From an uncultured Alphaproteobacteria bacterium (GTDB lineage Bacteria; Pseudomonadota; Alphaproteobacteria; RF32; CAG-239), in NCBI GenBank assembly GCA_910577205.1, contig CAJTMA010000011.1, positions 1-56,737 on the forward strand: a stretch of 56,737 bases of DNA, in the 5' to 3' direction. A program made the position numbers and the translations under genes. Positions 1 to 8,659 of the stretch are shown here, piece after piece. The notes below the pieces were generated by a model that saw only the letters and a program-made list of their open reading frames with translations, made no database searches and was not told the origin of the DNA. The stretch's first letter is position 1. Every line of letters begins with the position of its first letter.

Positions 1-98
1 TCAACCATTAATAAGAGGCGCTTTTTTATTAGTCTAAAATAAATAGATATTTAGAATGAGATATTATAGCCCAAAAAAATTACGGCCCCAATTATACA

Positions 99-127
99 TT
101 GACAATACATTTATACTGTGGCATTAT
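99..127 (+). promoter_or_regulatory. Sigma-70-type promoter of the first DUF1566 surface protein
   Basis: TTGACA at 99-104 is followed after 17 bases by CATTAT at 122-127. Two other members of this gene family (-35 at 25005-25000 on the minus strand and 40062-40067 on the plus strand) also have a TTGACA/TTTACA box with a 17-base spacer a short distance before the signal peptide. This placement argues that translation starts at 161, not at the in-frame ATG at 56, which would lie upstream of the promoter. Confidence 0.6.
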
Positions 128-160
128 ATAAGAGGTATGGTTTCAGTTATAGAGAGGTGT

Positions 161-1738
161 ATGATGAAAGTTGTTCATTGGTTTGGGCTGTTATTTATTT
201 GTGCCGCTGCTCCCGCTAACGCTCATTTGTCGTTAACCGGGACTTCCTCAAGGGCTGCTTTCTCATCCACCCGCCTCATAGATATAAATCAAAGCCAAAG
301 TCTTGAAGCCGTATCAACGGCAGACCAATCAGGTCTGCCGTCTTACAAGCTCGCCGGTGTCTATTTCATTACCCGCGGCAATGGCCAGAATTTTACCACT
401 GAGGCTAAAGACAATGACTTTACCAATCCAACCGTCGACAACTGCAAACGTTATGGTTTTGCAATAACATCTTGCCCCTCGGGATTGTTCAACCGCGCTT
501 GTCCTTATAATGACAAGATTTATGACAAATGTTGTGATGCCACATACACTTACAACGCTTCAAACTGTCCATCTCCGCGTAAGCTGAGTTCTGAGAGCTG
601 CGGCGGCAAACACCGCTGTTACTGTGAGGCGGCACAATATCCCTTCACCTCTTGCAATGCTCCGCAAATTAAAGGGAGCGCCTGTACAGATGACAATGGC
701 ACACGTTATGCCTCCTGTGTCTGCCCTGCCCCTGTATCAACGCCATACGGCTGTGAAACTTATTACTCAGCCCCCTGCGAAAGTATTTGTAAAAAAGCTT
801 ACGCCGATAATTGTCATAATCGAACCGCGGTTCAAACCCCATATGGCTGTGAAAAATATTTTACCGACTGTTCTTCTAAATGTGAAAAGGCCTATACTGA
901 TAATTGCCGCAATCGTACGGCGGTTTCCACGCCTTACGGCTGCAGACAAACTTACGGCGACTGTCAGTCAAAATGCGAGATTGCCTACCCGGACAACTGC
1001 CACAACCGAAATACCATAATCGGCTCTTGCCCGGCTAACGCCACTTGCTCCTACTTCTCCGACTGTTCTTCCAAAATCCAGTCATGGAGCTGCAAATCAG
1101 GCTATGAAAAATCGGGTAATAACTGTATCATTTCTCCCAGTGTTGGTTTCTATATATTCGGCGACGGAACAGCTTCGGGAAATTTAACGGCAAACAAAAC
1201 ACCGGCCGCCATTGTCTTTGATACCGTAAATCGTTTGGCTGTCGCAATAAAAGATGTCAACAGTAATGGAACGGGAGTTAATACGAACGGTGCTCCAATG
1301 TATTGGTCATCAGGTTATTGCGATACGCCGGGATTAACCAATTGTACCAACAATAATACGGTAACAACCTCCTGCGGCGTAGACGGCAGGGCAAATACAA
1401 ACGCTATTCTGGCCTGCCAATGCAACGGAGTAACTTATGCCGTAAACGGAACAAATAATTATGAACCGGCAAATTGTAACAGCAGTTTTTGTAAAAGAAA
1501 CAAATGGTTTCTACCCAGCTTGAGAGATTTACAAAATCTATATTCTGCAAAATCTTCAGTAAACAATTCTCTGACTTTAGCTTCGCGTTACGGCGCTCAG
1601 ACATTAAGCAATGATGTTTACTGGTCATCCACGGAATACTCTAATACTGAAATTTGGCGTATGCGCATGAGTGACAGCCATAGGGCACATTATGGCAGAT
1701 TCTATAATGCATTCGTCCGTCCGATTGTAAAATACTAA
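161..1738 (+). CDS. Secreted cysteine-rich protein with tandem repeats and C-terminal DUF1566 (Lcl_C) domain
   Basis: This is probably an exported, disulfide-rich surface protein. Translation most likely starts at the double ATG at 161/164, preceded by GAGAGG at 153-158, which gives a signal peptide (MKVVHWFGLLFICAAAPANA). A cysteine-rich region follows, with three tandem repeats of about 31 residues (PYGC...C..KC..AY.DNC.NRTAV) encoded at 743-838, 839-931 and 932-1018. The C-terminal 190 residues form a DUF1566/Lcl_C domain with the motifs CGVDGRANTNAIL, KWFLPSLRDLQNLY, YWSSTEYS and a final VRPIVKY. The same domain recurs at 40131 and at the window end. Ligand and function are unknown. Family members with this fold often act as surface adhesins or ligand-variable proteins; for this protein that is inference. 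Confidence 0.8.
   Translation: MMKVVHWFGLLFICAAAPANAHLSLTGTSSRAAFSSTRLIDINQSQSLEAVSTADQSGLPSYKLAGVYFITRGNGQNFTTEAKDNDFTNPTVDNCKRYGFAITSCPSGLFNRACPYNDKIYDKCCDATYTYNASNCPSPRKLSSESCGGKHRCYCEAAQYPFTSCNAPQIKGSACTDDNGTRYASCVCPAPVSTPYGCETYYSAPCESICKKAYADNCHNRTAVQTPYGCEKYFTDCSSKCEKAYTDNCRNRTAVSTPYGCRQTYGDCQSKCEIAYPDNCHNRNTIIGSCPANATCSYFSDCSSKIQSWSCKSGYEKSGNNCIISPSVGFYIFGDGTASGNLTANKTPAAIVFDTVNRLAVAIKDVNSNGTGVNTNGAPMYWSSGYCDTPGLTNCTNNNTVTTSCGVDGRANTNAILACQCNGVTYAVNGTNNYEPANCNSSFCKRNKWFLPSLRDLQNLYSAKSSVNNSLTLASRYGAQTLSNDVYWSSTEYSNTEIWRMRMSDSHRAHYGRFYNAFVRPIVKY
743..1018 (+). repeat. Three tandem cysteine-rich repeats, about 93-96 bp each
   Basis: Units start at 743, 839 and 932, each with a CC(A/T)TA(C/T)GGCTG(T/C) core encoding P-Y-G-C. 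Each unit carries four to five cysteines and ends in DNC(H/R)NR. The units differ at many bases, so this is an old internal duplication under protein-level selection. Confidence 0.8.
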
Positions 1739-1749
1739 CATAACAAAAA

Positions 1750-1773
1750 AAAGCCCCTCATATGAGGGGCTTT
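1750..1773. terminator. Bidirectional intrinsic terminator between the surface protein and pheT
   Basis: A perfect palindrome AAAGCCCCTCATATGAGGGGCTTT, flanked by A-rich sequence on the left and T-rich on the right, lies between two convergent genes. It can end transcription from both sides. Confidence 0.85.
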
Positions 1774-1788
1774 CTAAATTGAAAAAAA

Positions 1789-4176
1789 TTATTGCCGCAA
1801 TTCAGCATTACATCTTTTCTTCATTTCCTGAATAATTTTATTCATCAAAACTTCCAGCTCCTGATCGCTGAATGTTTTTTCAACCGGTTGGAATGTTACC
1901 GAAATCGCAATAGATTTCTTATCACCGTCAGAATCTTCACCGTAAACGTCAAATACTCTGACATCGGTAATTGCATTACGGTCAGCATTTTTAGCCGCGG
2001 TAATCACATCCATCGCCTTAACTGATTTATCAACCAGAAAAGCCAAATCTTTTTCAACCGGCTGCAAAGAATGCAACTGCAATTTCTTACGGGCTTTACC
2101 CTGGCTGTCACGCGGCAATGGAATATTATCCAGATAGACCTCAAAAGCATAAACACGTTGTTTCAAACCGGCTTTTTTAGCCACACTGGGATGCAATTCG
2201 CCGAAATATGCCAGCACATTCTTGCCCAGACGCAACACACCGCTGCGCCCCGGATGGTAATACGTCGGCGCATCTAATGTTATCTGTGCATTTTCAAACG
2301 GACCGTTTGCTGCGGCAATAGCGGCCAAAGCATCCGCCTTAACGTCAAATACATCATAAGCTCTGGCTTCTCCCGCCCAGTGTTTTTTAGAGGTCATACC
2401 GACCCGTACCCCAGCGGCGACTAAGGTTTGCTGCCCCGGCTTGCGGCCGCTGAACTCCGGACCAACTTCAAATAAAGCCACATTACCATAACCGCGGGCA
2501 ATATTATTTTTAGCCCCCATTAACAGATTTGGCAAAAGCGACGGACGCATTTCATCCAATTCTGCCGAAATCGGGTTCATCAGCAAAACCACATCATCAG
2601 AGCGGCGGTAATCTTCAGCCAGCTTGCTATCCGTAAAGCTCCATGTTACCGTTTCCAACATTCCTTTAGCTGCCAGTTCGTGCTTTACAGTTACCACGCG
2701 CTGCTGCGCCGGAGATAAAGTCTGTTTGGGCAGCTGATTATGCGGCAGAGATTCCGCCGGAATATTATCCAGCCCGATCATCCGTACCACTTCTTCCACC
2801 AAATCATGTTCGCCTTCAATATCTCCGCGCCATGTCGGGGAAACAGCCTTAATCCGCCCATCTGCCTCAACAGAGGTTTTGAACCCAAGCTTATTGAGAA
2901 TATCAATAATTTTATCCGCGCTGATATCCAGCCCGATAAAATCTTTCATCCGTGACGGGCGCAGATAAGCCACGCGCTCAGCACAATCTTCCGCCCCTTC
3001 AATCATCATTTCGCTGACTTCGCCGCCGCAAATTTCGGTAATGAGCTGTACAGCATAATCTGAACCCAAAATATTGGATTTCGGATCAACCCAGCGCTCA
3101 TAACGATAACGGGAATCAGAATCAATCTGGAAACGGCGGCCGGTACGGGCAATACACTCCGGCACAAACAAAGCGCATTCCAGAAAAACATTTTTAGTAT
3201 CAGCAGAGCAGCCTTTTTCCGCGCCGCCCATAATTCCGCCCAAACATTGGACACCTTCGTCATCGCAAATCCCCAAGGCTTTGCAATCCAGGGCATATTC
3301 TTTTTCTTCCAAAGAAACAAACTTTTCGCTTTCTTGCGCCATACGCACTGTCACATTGCCGCTCAGCTTGTCTGCGTCAAAAACGTGCAATGGACGCGCC
3401 ATATCATAATTGATATAGTTGGTAATATCCACCAACGGCGAAATTGAACGCAGCCCGATGGCATTCAAACGGTCTTTCATCCATTTCGGCGTTTCTGCTT
3501 TGTTATTGACATTGCGGATATAACGGCCGACATAGGTTGGGCAAGCGTTGAAATCTTCAACTTTGACTTTAACCGGGCTTTGGAAAGTGCCGTCAATCTT
3601 GCGAATATTTAAAGGTTTTAATTTACCTAATCCGGCTGCCGCCAAATCACGCGCCACCCCGCGCACGCCAAGACACTCTGCCCGGTTCGGCGTAATAGCA
3701 ATTTCAATGACCGGATCAATCGGCAGAACCTCCGCCGCCGGCACGCCAACCGGCGTACCTGCTGGCAGCTCAATAATCCCATTATGGTCTTCGCCAATGC
3801 CAAGCTCTTTTTCCGAACATAACATTCCGAAGCTTTCAATACCGCGAATTTTGCCGACTTTCAAAACTTCGTTATAACAAGGGATAAGCGTCCCGACCGG
3901 AGCAAAAATTCCCACCAAATCTTTTTTAACATTCGGTGCGCCGCAAACCACTTGCAAAGCCTGCTTACCATCATTAACTGCCAGCAAATGCAAATGGTCA
4001 GAATCAGGATGCATCTCACAATTTTCAACCTTTGCTGTAACAAAGCCTTTTAAGTTGGCTGCCGGATTAAAAACTTCCTCAACTTCAAGCCCGATCTTTG
4101 TCAGCGTATCAGCAATTTCTTCTACGCTCGCTGTCGTTTCCAAATGCTCTTTTAACCAAGATAATGTAAATTTCAT
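1789..4176 (-). CDS. pheT: Phenylalanyl-tRNA synthetase beta subunit
   Basis: With PheS it forms the cytoplasmic alpha2-beta2 enzyme that charges tRNA-Phe with phenylalanine. The 795 residues match the family length. The start MKFTLSWLKEHLE is the usual N-terminus. An EMAP-type tRNA-binding domain (about residues 40-150), the B3/B4 editing domain, the B5 domain (PSRMKDFIGLDIS) and a C-terminal ferredoxin-fold anticodon-binding domain (LQPVEKDLAFLVD) can be followed in order. The gene lies 11 bp downstream of pheS in the same operon and ends at the shared terminator at 1750-1773. Confidence 0.97.
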   Translation of the reverse strand: MKFTLSWLKEHLETTASVEEIADTLTKIGLEVEEVFNPAANLKGFVTAKVENCEMHPDSDHLHLLAVNDGKQALQVVCGAPNVKKDLVGIFAPVGTLIPCYNEVLKVGKIRGIESFGMLCSEKELGIGEDHNGIIELPAGTPVGVPAAEVLPIDPVIEIAITPNRAECLGVRGVARDLAAAGLGKLKPLNIRKIDGTFQSPVKVKVEDFNACPTYVGRYIRNVNNKAETPKWMKDRLNAIGLRSISPLVDITNYINYDMARPLHVFDADKLSGNVTVRMAQESEKFVSLEEKEYALDCKALGICDDEGVQCLGGIMGGAEKGCSADTKNVFLECALFVPECIARTGRRFQIDSDSRYRYERWVDPKSNILGSDYAVQLITEICGGEVSEMMIEGAEDCAERVAYLRPSRMKDFIGLDISADKIIDILNKLGFKTSVEADGRIKAVSPTWRGDIEGEHDLVEEVVRMIGLDNIPAESLPHNQLPKQTLSPAQQRVVTVKHELAAKGMLETVTWSFTDSKLAEDYRRSDDVVLLMNPISAELDEMRPSLLPNLLMGAKNNIARGYGNVALFEVGPEFSGRKPGQQTLVAAGVRVGMTSKKHWAGEARAYDVFDVKADALAAIAAANGPFENAQITLDAPTYYHPGRSGVLRLGKNVLAYFGELHPSVAKKAGLKQRVYAFEVYLDNIPLPRDSQGKARKKLQLHSLQPVEKDLAFLVDKSVKAMDVITAAKNADRNAITDVRVFDVYGEDSDGDKKSIAISVTFQPVEKTFSDQELEVLMNKIIQEMKKRCNAELRQ

Positions 4177-4187
4177 TGTTGCCTCTC

Positions 4188-5312
4188 CTATCTCTGCGCG
4201 CCGCCATTATTGCTTAAACCGCCAGTCATTGACGATTCGTCCAAGGGCACAAAACCATAATGTTTCAACCATCTGACATCAGATTCAAAAAACGTGCGCA
4301 AATCGGGAATACCGTATTTCAACATAGCCAGACGATCCATTCCCACACCAAAAGCAAATCCCTGATATTCATCAGGATCAATTCCGCCTGCCCGCAAAAC
4401 ATTCGGGTGTACCATACCGCAACCCAAAATCTCTAACCAATCGTCCCCGGCACCGATTTTCAACTCAGTTTTCGTTTTCAGGCAACCGATATCCATTTCC
4501 GCTGACGGTTCGGTAAAAGGAAAATATGACGGACGATAGCGCACCGGCAACTCATCCAATTCAAAAAAGGCTTTCACGAAATCATACAAACAGCCTTTGA
4601 GGTGCGCCATTGTAATATTCTTGTCGATAACCAATCCTTCAACTTGATGGAACATCGGCGTATGCGTTGCATCATAATCCGAACGATAGGTACGTCCCGG
4701 TGCAATAATCCGTATCGGCGGACGTTTATTTTCCATGGTTCTGATTTGCACAGATGATGTCTGGGTTCTGACCACATAGCTGTCATCAAAATCGCTGCTC
4801 TCAGGATTAGGAACATAAAACGTATCCTGCATTTGGCGCGCCGGGTGGTTCGCCGGTGTATTCAAAGCGTTAAAATTATGGAACTGGTCTTCAATATCCG
4901 GACCTTCGGCAACTTCAAACCCCATCTGCCCGAAAATAGCCACCACTTCTTCATATATTTTGCTGACCGGATGAATGCGTCCCTGTTGCTCAGGGCGTAT
5001 CGGCTTGGTAACATCAATGGTTTCGCGGCGCAGTTGCTCATCCAATTCCCTACGGGAGAGAGCTTCTTTGCAAGCCGCCAGTTCAGACTCAATTTTAGCT
5101 TTAGCGACATTGACTTCCTGCCCAAAAGCTTTCTTTTCCTCAACAGGCAAAGTTGCAAGCATTTTGGTCAAAGCCGTAAATCTGCCGTTTTTACCCAAAA
5201 AAGCAATGCGGACATCTTCCAAGGCCGCGCTGTTCGGTGCTCCGGCAATATTAGCCAGCGCTTCAGCCAACACATCATCTATGTTTTGATATTTTCCCAT
5301 TTCATTCACCAT
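4188..5312 (-). CDS. pheS: Phenylalanyl-tRNA synthetase alpha subunit
   Basis: Catalytic subunit of PheRS, class II aminoacyl-tRNA synthetase. An N-terminal coiled-coil arm (about residues 60-110) is followed by the class II core with the motif 1 and 2 segments (RTQTSSVQIRTM, GRTYRSDYDATHTPMFHQVEG) and the motif 3 segment GFAFGVGMDRLAMLKYGI. Length (374) is slightly above the usual 330-350 because of short N- and C-terminal extensions. An internal ATG at 5300 (MGKYQNIDD) behind GGTGA is an equally plausible start. A hairpin at 5358-5401 separates it from rplT. Confidence 0.96.
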   Translation of the reverse strand: MVNEMGKYQNIDDVLAEALANIAGAPNSAALEDVRIAFLGKNGRFTALTKMLATLPVEEKKAFGQEVNVAKAKIESELAACKEALSRRELDEQLRRETIDVTKPIRPEQQGRIHPVSKIYEEVVAIFGQMGFEVAEGPDIEDQFHNFNALNTPANHPARQMQDTFYVPNPESSDFDDSYVVRTQTSSVQIRTMENKRPPIRIIAPGRTYRSDYDATHTPMFHQVEGLVIDKNITMAHLKGCLYDFVKAFFELDELPVRYRPSYFPFTEPSAEMDIGCLKTKTELKIGAGDDWLEILGCGMVHPNVLRAGGIDPDEYQGFAFGVGMDRLAMLKYGIPDLRTFFESDVRWLKHYGFVPLDESSMTGGLSNNGGAQR

Positions 5313-5357
5313 AAAATCTTAACTTGATACTTGAATTTGCCGCGGCAAACGACAGTA

Positions 5358-5401
5358 TTTAAAATACAAAAGAGTCAACCGAAACCTCCAGTTAACTCTT
5401 T
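5358..5401 (-). terminator. Hairpin plus U-tract between rplT and pheS (terminator or attenuator)
   Basis: Arms 5391-5401 and 5368-5378 form an 11-bp stem with one G-U pair. On the minus strand it is followed by TTTTGTATTTT. It may only reduce read-through from the ribosomal protein genes into pheST. I see no phenylalanine-rich leader peptide of the enterobacterial pheL type in front of it. Confidence 0.65.
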
Positions 5402-5429
5402 GTATAATGTAATTGCCAAATGCTAGAAA

Positions 5430-5789
5430 TTACTTGCTTAAGGCATTTTGCGCTGCTTCGACGAGCTTAGCAAAATTAGCGGGCTCTTTCAAAGCAATAT
5501 CAGCAAGGACTTTTCGGTCGAGTTCAATGCCGGCTTTGTTAAGCCCGCTGATAAATCGAGAGTAAGTCATGTCATGCAGACGGGTTGCTGCATTAATTCT
5601 TTGAATCCACAAAGCGCGGAAACTTCTTTTCTTGGCTTTACGGTCGCGGTAAGCGTACTGTAAACCTTTTTCAACTTTTTCAACGGCTACGCGGAAAACG
5701 TTTTTGGAACGGCCGCGATAACCTTTGGCCATAGCCAAAACTTTTTTGTGACGAGCACGGGCAGTTACACCTCTTTTAACACGAGACAT
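5430..5789 (-). CDS. rplT: 50S ribosomal protein L20
   Basis: Early-assembly 23S rRNA-binding protein of the large subunit; in many bacteria it also represses its own operon. Start MSRVKRGVTARARHKKVL is canonical, the length of 119 is typical, and the RNA-binding lysine/arginine-rich N-terminus (GYRGRSKNVFRVA) is intact. It lies 12 bp after rpmI. The usual upstream gene infC is not adjacent here. Confidence 0.98.
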   Translation of the reverse strand: MSRVKRGVTARARHKKVLAMAKGYRGRSKNVFRVAVEKVEKGLQYAYRDRKAKKRSFRALWIQRINAATRLHDMTYSRFISGLNKAGIELDRKVLADIALKEPANFAKLVEAAQNALSK

Positions 5790-5801
5790 CTGATTATCCT
5801 C

Positions 5802-5999
5802 CTACAAATACGGTAAAAACTTTTTAACAATAACGGTATCAGACTCTGACAACAGGGTTGTACCTCTCGCTTGTCTTTTCATTTTCTGGGTTTTGCAGAA
5901 AAGGCAGTGTCTCTTATTAGCAAAGTTTCTTTTCAGTTTGCCGGTTCCGGTAACGCTGAAACGCTTCTTAGCGGAACTTTTCGTTTTCAACTTAGGCAT
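5802..5999 (-). CDS. rpmI: 50S ribosomal protein L35
   Basis: Small basic protein of the large ribosomal subunit. The 65 residues begin MPKLKTKSSAKKRFSVTGTG, the family signature. It is the first gene of an rpmI-rplT-(pheS-pheT) operon, with its own promoter at 6088-6116 and a leader of about 80 bases. The upstream side of the operon lacks infC. Confidence 0.97.
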   Translation of the reverse strand: MPKLKTKSSAKKRFSVTGTGKLKRNFANKRHCLFCKTQKMKRQARGTTLLSESDTVIVKKFLPYL

Positions 6000-6040
6000 T
6001 TTGCTTCCTTTCTTAAAGTTATCATCTTGGATGCTTTACA

Positions 6041-6075
6041 AGTATTCAGGCATGCCATATCAGCTCTGAAATACT
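6041..6075 (-). promoter_or_regulatory. Leader hairpin before rpmI, candidate L20 autoregulatory leader
   Basis: In the 5' untranslated region of rpmI, AGTATTTCAG (6075-6066) pairs with CTGAATACT (6049-6041) with one bulged base. L20 leaders in other bacteria mimic the 23S rRNA binding site and repress rpmI-rplT. The position fits such a role, but I cannot show similarity to a known L20 leader class. Confidence 0.35.
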
Positions 6076-6087
6076 CAAAACAAGAGT

Positions 6088-6116
6088 TTTATACACTTAT
6101 GATTCGGATATTGCAA
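6088..6116 (-). promoter_or_regulatory. Promoter of rpmI-rplT(-pheST)
   Basis: Reading the minus strand, TTGCAA (6116-6111), a 17-base spacer and TATAAA (6093-6088). Transcription would start near 6081, giving a leader of about 80 bases before rpmI. Confidence 0.7.
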
Positions 6117-6143
6117 GCATTTTTTCAAGAAATTATCCGCAAT

Positions 6144-6506
6144 TTAATACAAATAATTCCCGTTGTCGCGCTGCTCGCGGATGTATTCGGCCCGCTCGCG
6201 TTCGTCAACTTTGCCGTCGCCGTTTTTATCCATGGCCTTAAACTGTTCTTCCGGGCTTTGATAAGTGCCGTTTTTCTTATTGCGGCGGATGTTACGGCGG
6301 TCTTCGCGCGTCAGCTTGTCAAAACGTTTTTCAAACTCCTCAAGTGATAACACGCCATCACCGTCCTCATCATATTCTTTCATTTGATAAGTCGCAATTT
6401 CTTCCGAGCGGCTTTTAACTTGATGATCTTTGGGAAAAACATATTTAGCCTCTGCCACACCACACAAAATGGCACAAAAACCACACAAACCCCAAACAAG
6501 TTTCAT
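6144..6506 (-). CDS. Secreted two-EF-hand calcium-binding protein
   Basis: An N-terminal signal peptide (about residues 1-20, ending VAEA) precedes two canonical EF-hand loops, DEDGDGVLSLEE and DKNGDGKVDERE, separated by a basic helix (REDRRNIRRNKK). Predicted to bind Ca2+ in the periplasm or outside. It starts 13 bp after the lolD stop codon on the same strand, so it may be co-transcribed with lolC/E-lolD. No enzymatic domain is visible, so it is likely a small calcium sensor or buffer of the envelope. Confidence 0.85.
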   Translation of the reverse strand: MKLVWGLCGFCAILCGVAEAKYVFPKDHQVKSRSEEIATYQMKEYDEDGDGVLSLEEFEKRFDKLTREDRRNIRRNKKNGTYQSPEEQFKAMDKNGDGKVDERERAEYIREQRDNGNYLY

Positions 6507-6518
6507 AAGCCTCTCCCC

Positions 6519-7250
6519 TTAATAAAAGTTAGCCCCTTCCGGCGGCGTAAAAGCTTCGCTGCGATGATCAACCAACTTGCCGTCTTCCAAAGTAACGCGG
6601 CGATCCATCCTGTCTGCCAATTCAAAGTTATGCGTGGCAATAAAGGCAGACAACCCGGTTTCTTTGACAATAGACAACAATTCGGCAAAAACAATATCCG
6701 ACGTCCGCGGATCAAGATTTCCGGTCGGCTCATCTGCCAACAGCAACTTGGGCGTATTTGCCAAAGCACGGGCAATCGCCACCCGCTGCTGCTCACCGCC
6801 GGAAAGCTCTGCCGGACGGTGCTTAAAACGTTTTTCCATCTTCAGCCTAGACAACAACCACCGCGCCTTTTCCTCAGCGGCCTTATATTTAACCCCGGCA
6901 ATCAATTGCGGCAGCATCACATTTTCCGTTGCGTCAAAATCTGCCAACAGATTATGGTATTGATAAACAAATCCCAGATAGTCGCGCCGCAGGGACGTAC
7001 GCATCCCGTCGCCAAGCTTGCTGCACTTTTGCCCATCCAGATAAATTTCGCCTTTTGTCGGACGATCAAGCAATCCGGCAATTTGCAGCATAGTCGACTT
7101 GCCTGAACCGGACGGCCCGAGCAAAGCCACAATTTCGCCGGGCATAATTTCCAAATTAACGCCTTTCAAAACATCAAGCTTTTGCTCGCCTTGTTTGAAT
7201 GTTTTGACAACATTGCGCAATTCTAAAGTCGGAACAACAGTTTTATTCAT
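6519..7250 (-). CDS. lolD: Lipoprotein-releasing system ATP-binding protein LolD
   Basis: ATPase of the inner-membrane LolCDE complex, which extracts mature outer-membrane lipoproteins and passes them to LolA. Walker A (GPSGSGKST), the ABC signature (LSGGEQQRVAIARAL), Walker B (LLLADEPTGNLD) and the H-loop (ATHNFELA) are all present. I place the start at the ATG at 7250 (MNKTVVPTLELRNV). It overlaps the end of the permease gene by 8 bases, which indicates translational coupling. The window itself holds many lipoprotein substrates. Confidence 0.95.
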   Translation of the reverse strand: MNKTVVPTLELRNVVKTFKQGEQKLDVLKGVNLEIMPGEIVALLGPSGSGKSTMLQIAGLLDRPTKGEIYLDGQKCSKLGDGMRTSLRRDYLGFVYQYHNLLADFDATENVMLPQLIAGVKYKAAEEKARWLLSRLKMEKRFKHRPAELSGGEQQRVAIARALANTPKLLLADEPTGNLDPRTSDIVFAELLSIVKETGLSAFIATHNFELADRMDRRVTLEDGKLVDHRSEAFTPPEGANFY

Positions 7251-8493
7251 AACGCAAAGCCTCCACCGGATCAAATTTGGCAGCGCGATAAGCCGGATAA
7301 ATCGTCGCCAAAAACGATAATAACAAAGAGATGATTACCACCACCGCAACTTCCGTAGCATCTACCTTAGCCGGCAGTTTTGACAGGAAATAAATTTCCG
7401 CAGAAAACAAATCCTGTCCGACAAGACGCTGCAATCCCTGACGGATAGCTTCAATATTATCACAGAACAACAAGCCAAGCGCAAATCCCAAAGTTGTCCC
7501 GACCACGCCGATAAACGCGCCGTCCATAAAGAAAATCCGCATTATCATACCTTTGGTTGCACCCATCGTGCGCAAAACGGCAATATCCCGCCCCTTGTCT
7601 TTAACCAACATAATCAGCCCGGTGATGATATTAAATGCCGCCACCAAGATAATCAGCGTCAAAATCAAAAACATAACATTGCGCTCAACGTCAATGGCAT
7701 TAAAAAATGCAGAATTGCTTTGTTTCCAGTCATAAACATAAGCTCCTGCCCCGACGCTTTCTTCAATAGCTTTTCTCACCGGCTTAACCATTTTATCATC
7801 GGCCAGCGTCACATCTATATTGGTAACAGCCCCCGGCAGACCGAAATAAACCTGCGCGGCCTCCAAAGGCATAAATATAAAACTGGAGTCATATTCAAAC
7901 ATACCGACTTCAAACGTCCCCAATACATTGTAAGACTTCATCCGCGGCACAGTGCCAAAAGCTGTAACTTTGCCATTGGGCGAAATCAGCGTAATTTCAT
8001 CTCCGGGAACAATTCCCATTTTTTGCGCCAAACGCGCCCCGAGAATAACATTATTTCCGGCATATTTTTCCAAATTCAACTCTTTAAGGCTGTCACGCAA
8101 AACATCTTTTTTCAGCAAATCATCTTTGCTGATGCCGCGAACCATTGCTCCCTCAGCCGCTTTTCCGGCAGAAACCAGCAACTGGTTTTCCACCATCGGG
8201 ATGACGGATTTGACATCATCAAATTCGGCAATATCTTTCACAGCCTGCTGATAATTATTAAACGGCATTCCCACAGAAGAAATAATGCCGATATGGCCGT
8301 TAATCCCCAAAATCCGCGACAAAAGCTCTTCACGAAACCCATTCATCACTGACATGACAATAATCAGCGTTGCAACACCCAGCGCAATCCCCGTAAAGGC
8401 AAAACCGGTAATCACCGAAATAAACCCTTCTTTACGCTTGGCTCGCAAATACCGCTTAGCCATCAGCCGTTCAAATCTTGAAAATATCATCAA
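7243..8493 (-). CDS. lolC: Lipoprotein-releasing system permease LolC/LolE
   Basis: Membrane subunit of LolCDE. The N-terminus (FERLMAKRYLRAKRKEGFISVI) and the first transmembrane helix are typical, followed by a large periplasmic MacB-like domain (about residues 50-260) and three C-terminal helices (about 275-300, 320-340, 380-405), ending PVEALRYE as in the family. Length 416 is normal. A single LolC/E-type gene paired with lolD is usual in alphaproteobacteria, where one permease may serve both roles. Lipoprotein release from the cytoplasmic membrane is the expected function. Confidence 0.94.
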   Translation of the reverse strand: MMIFSRFERLMAKRYLRAKRKEGFISVITGFAFTGIALGVATLIIVMSVMNGFREELLSRILGINGHIGIISSVGMPFNNYQQAVKDIAEFDDVKSVIPMVENQLLVSAGKAAEGAMVRGISKDDLLKKDVLRDSLKELNLEKYAGNNVILGARLAQKMGIVPGDEITLISPNGKVTAFGTVPRMKSYNVLGTFEVGMFEYDSSFIFMPLEAAQVYFGLPGAVTNIDVTLADDKMVKPVRKAIEESVGAGAYVYDWKQSNSAFFNAIDVERNVMFLILTLIILVAAFNIITGLIMLVKDKGRDIAVLRTMGATKGMIMRIFFMDGAFIGVVGTTLGFALGLLFCDNIEAIRQGLQRLVGQDLFSAEIYFLSKLPAKVDATEVAVVVIISLLLSFLATIYPAYRAAKFDPVEALRYE

Positions 8494-8570
8494 TCATTCT
8501 CCTATGCTTACCTTGATTTATAAGGTCTTGCCTGACGTTTTGCAACCTTTCAAACCCTAATGTGCATAAA

Positions 8571-8595
8571 AAAGCACCGTGAACTCCGGTGCTTT
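8571..8595 (-). terminator. Terminator of the flaF-like gene
   Basis: A nine-base-pair stem (AAAGCACCG with CGGTGCTTT) around a seven-base loop. On the minus strand it is followed by TTTTTTATG, downstream of the gene ending at 8660. Confidence 0.8.
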
Positions 8596-8659
8596 ATAGA
8601 ACTCAGCAGAAAAAAATTGTTACACGATCAGCATTAATCGCCCGTAGAACATCTTTTTT

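Noticed and set aside
56..160. N-terminal extension of the first surface protein from the ATG at 56
   Set aside because: It would place a promoter inside the gene and bury the signal peptide; the ATG at 161/164 has a ribosome binding site and matches the family layout.
743..1018. CRISPR-like array
   Set aside because: The 93-96 bp periodicity is within a coding region with protein-level conservation. No CRISPR array or cas gene was seen anywhere in the window.
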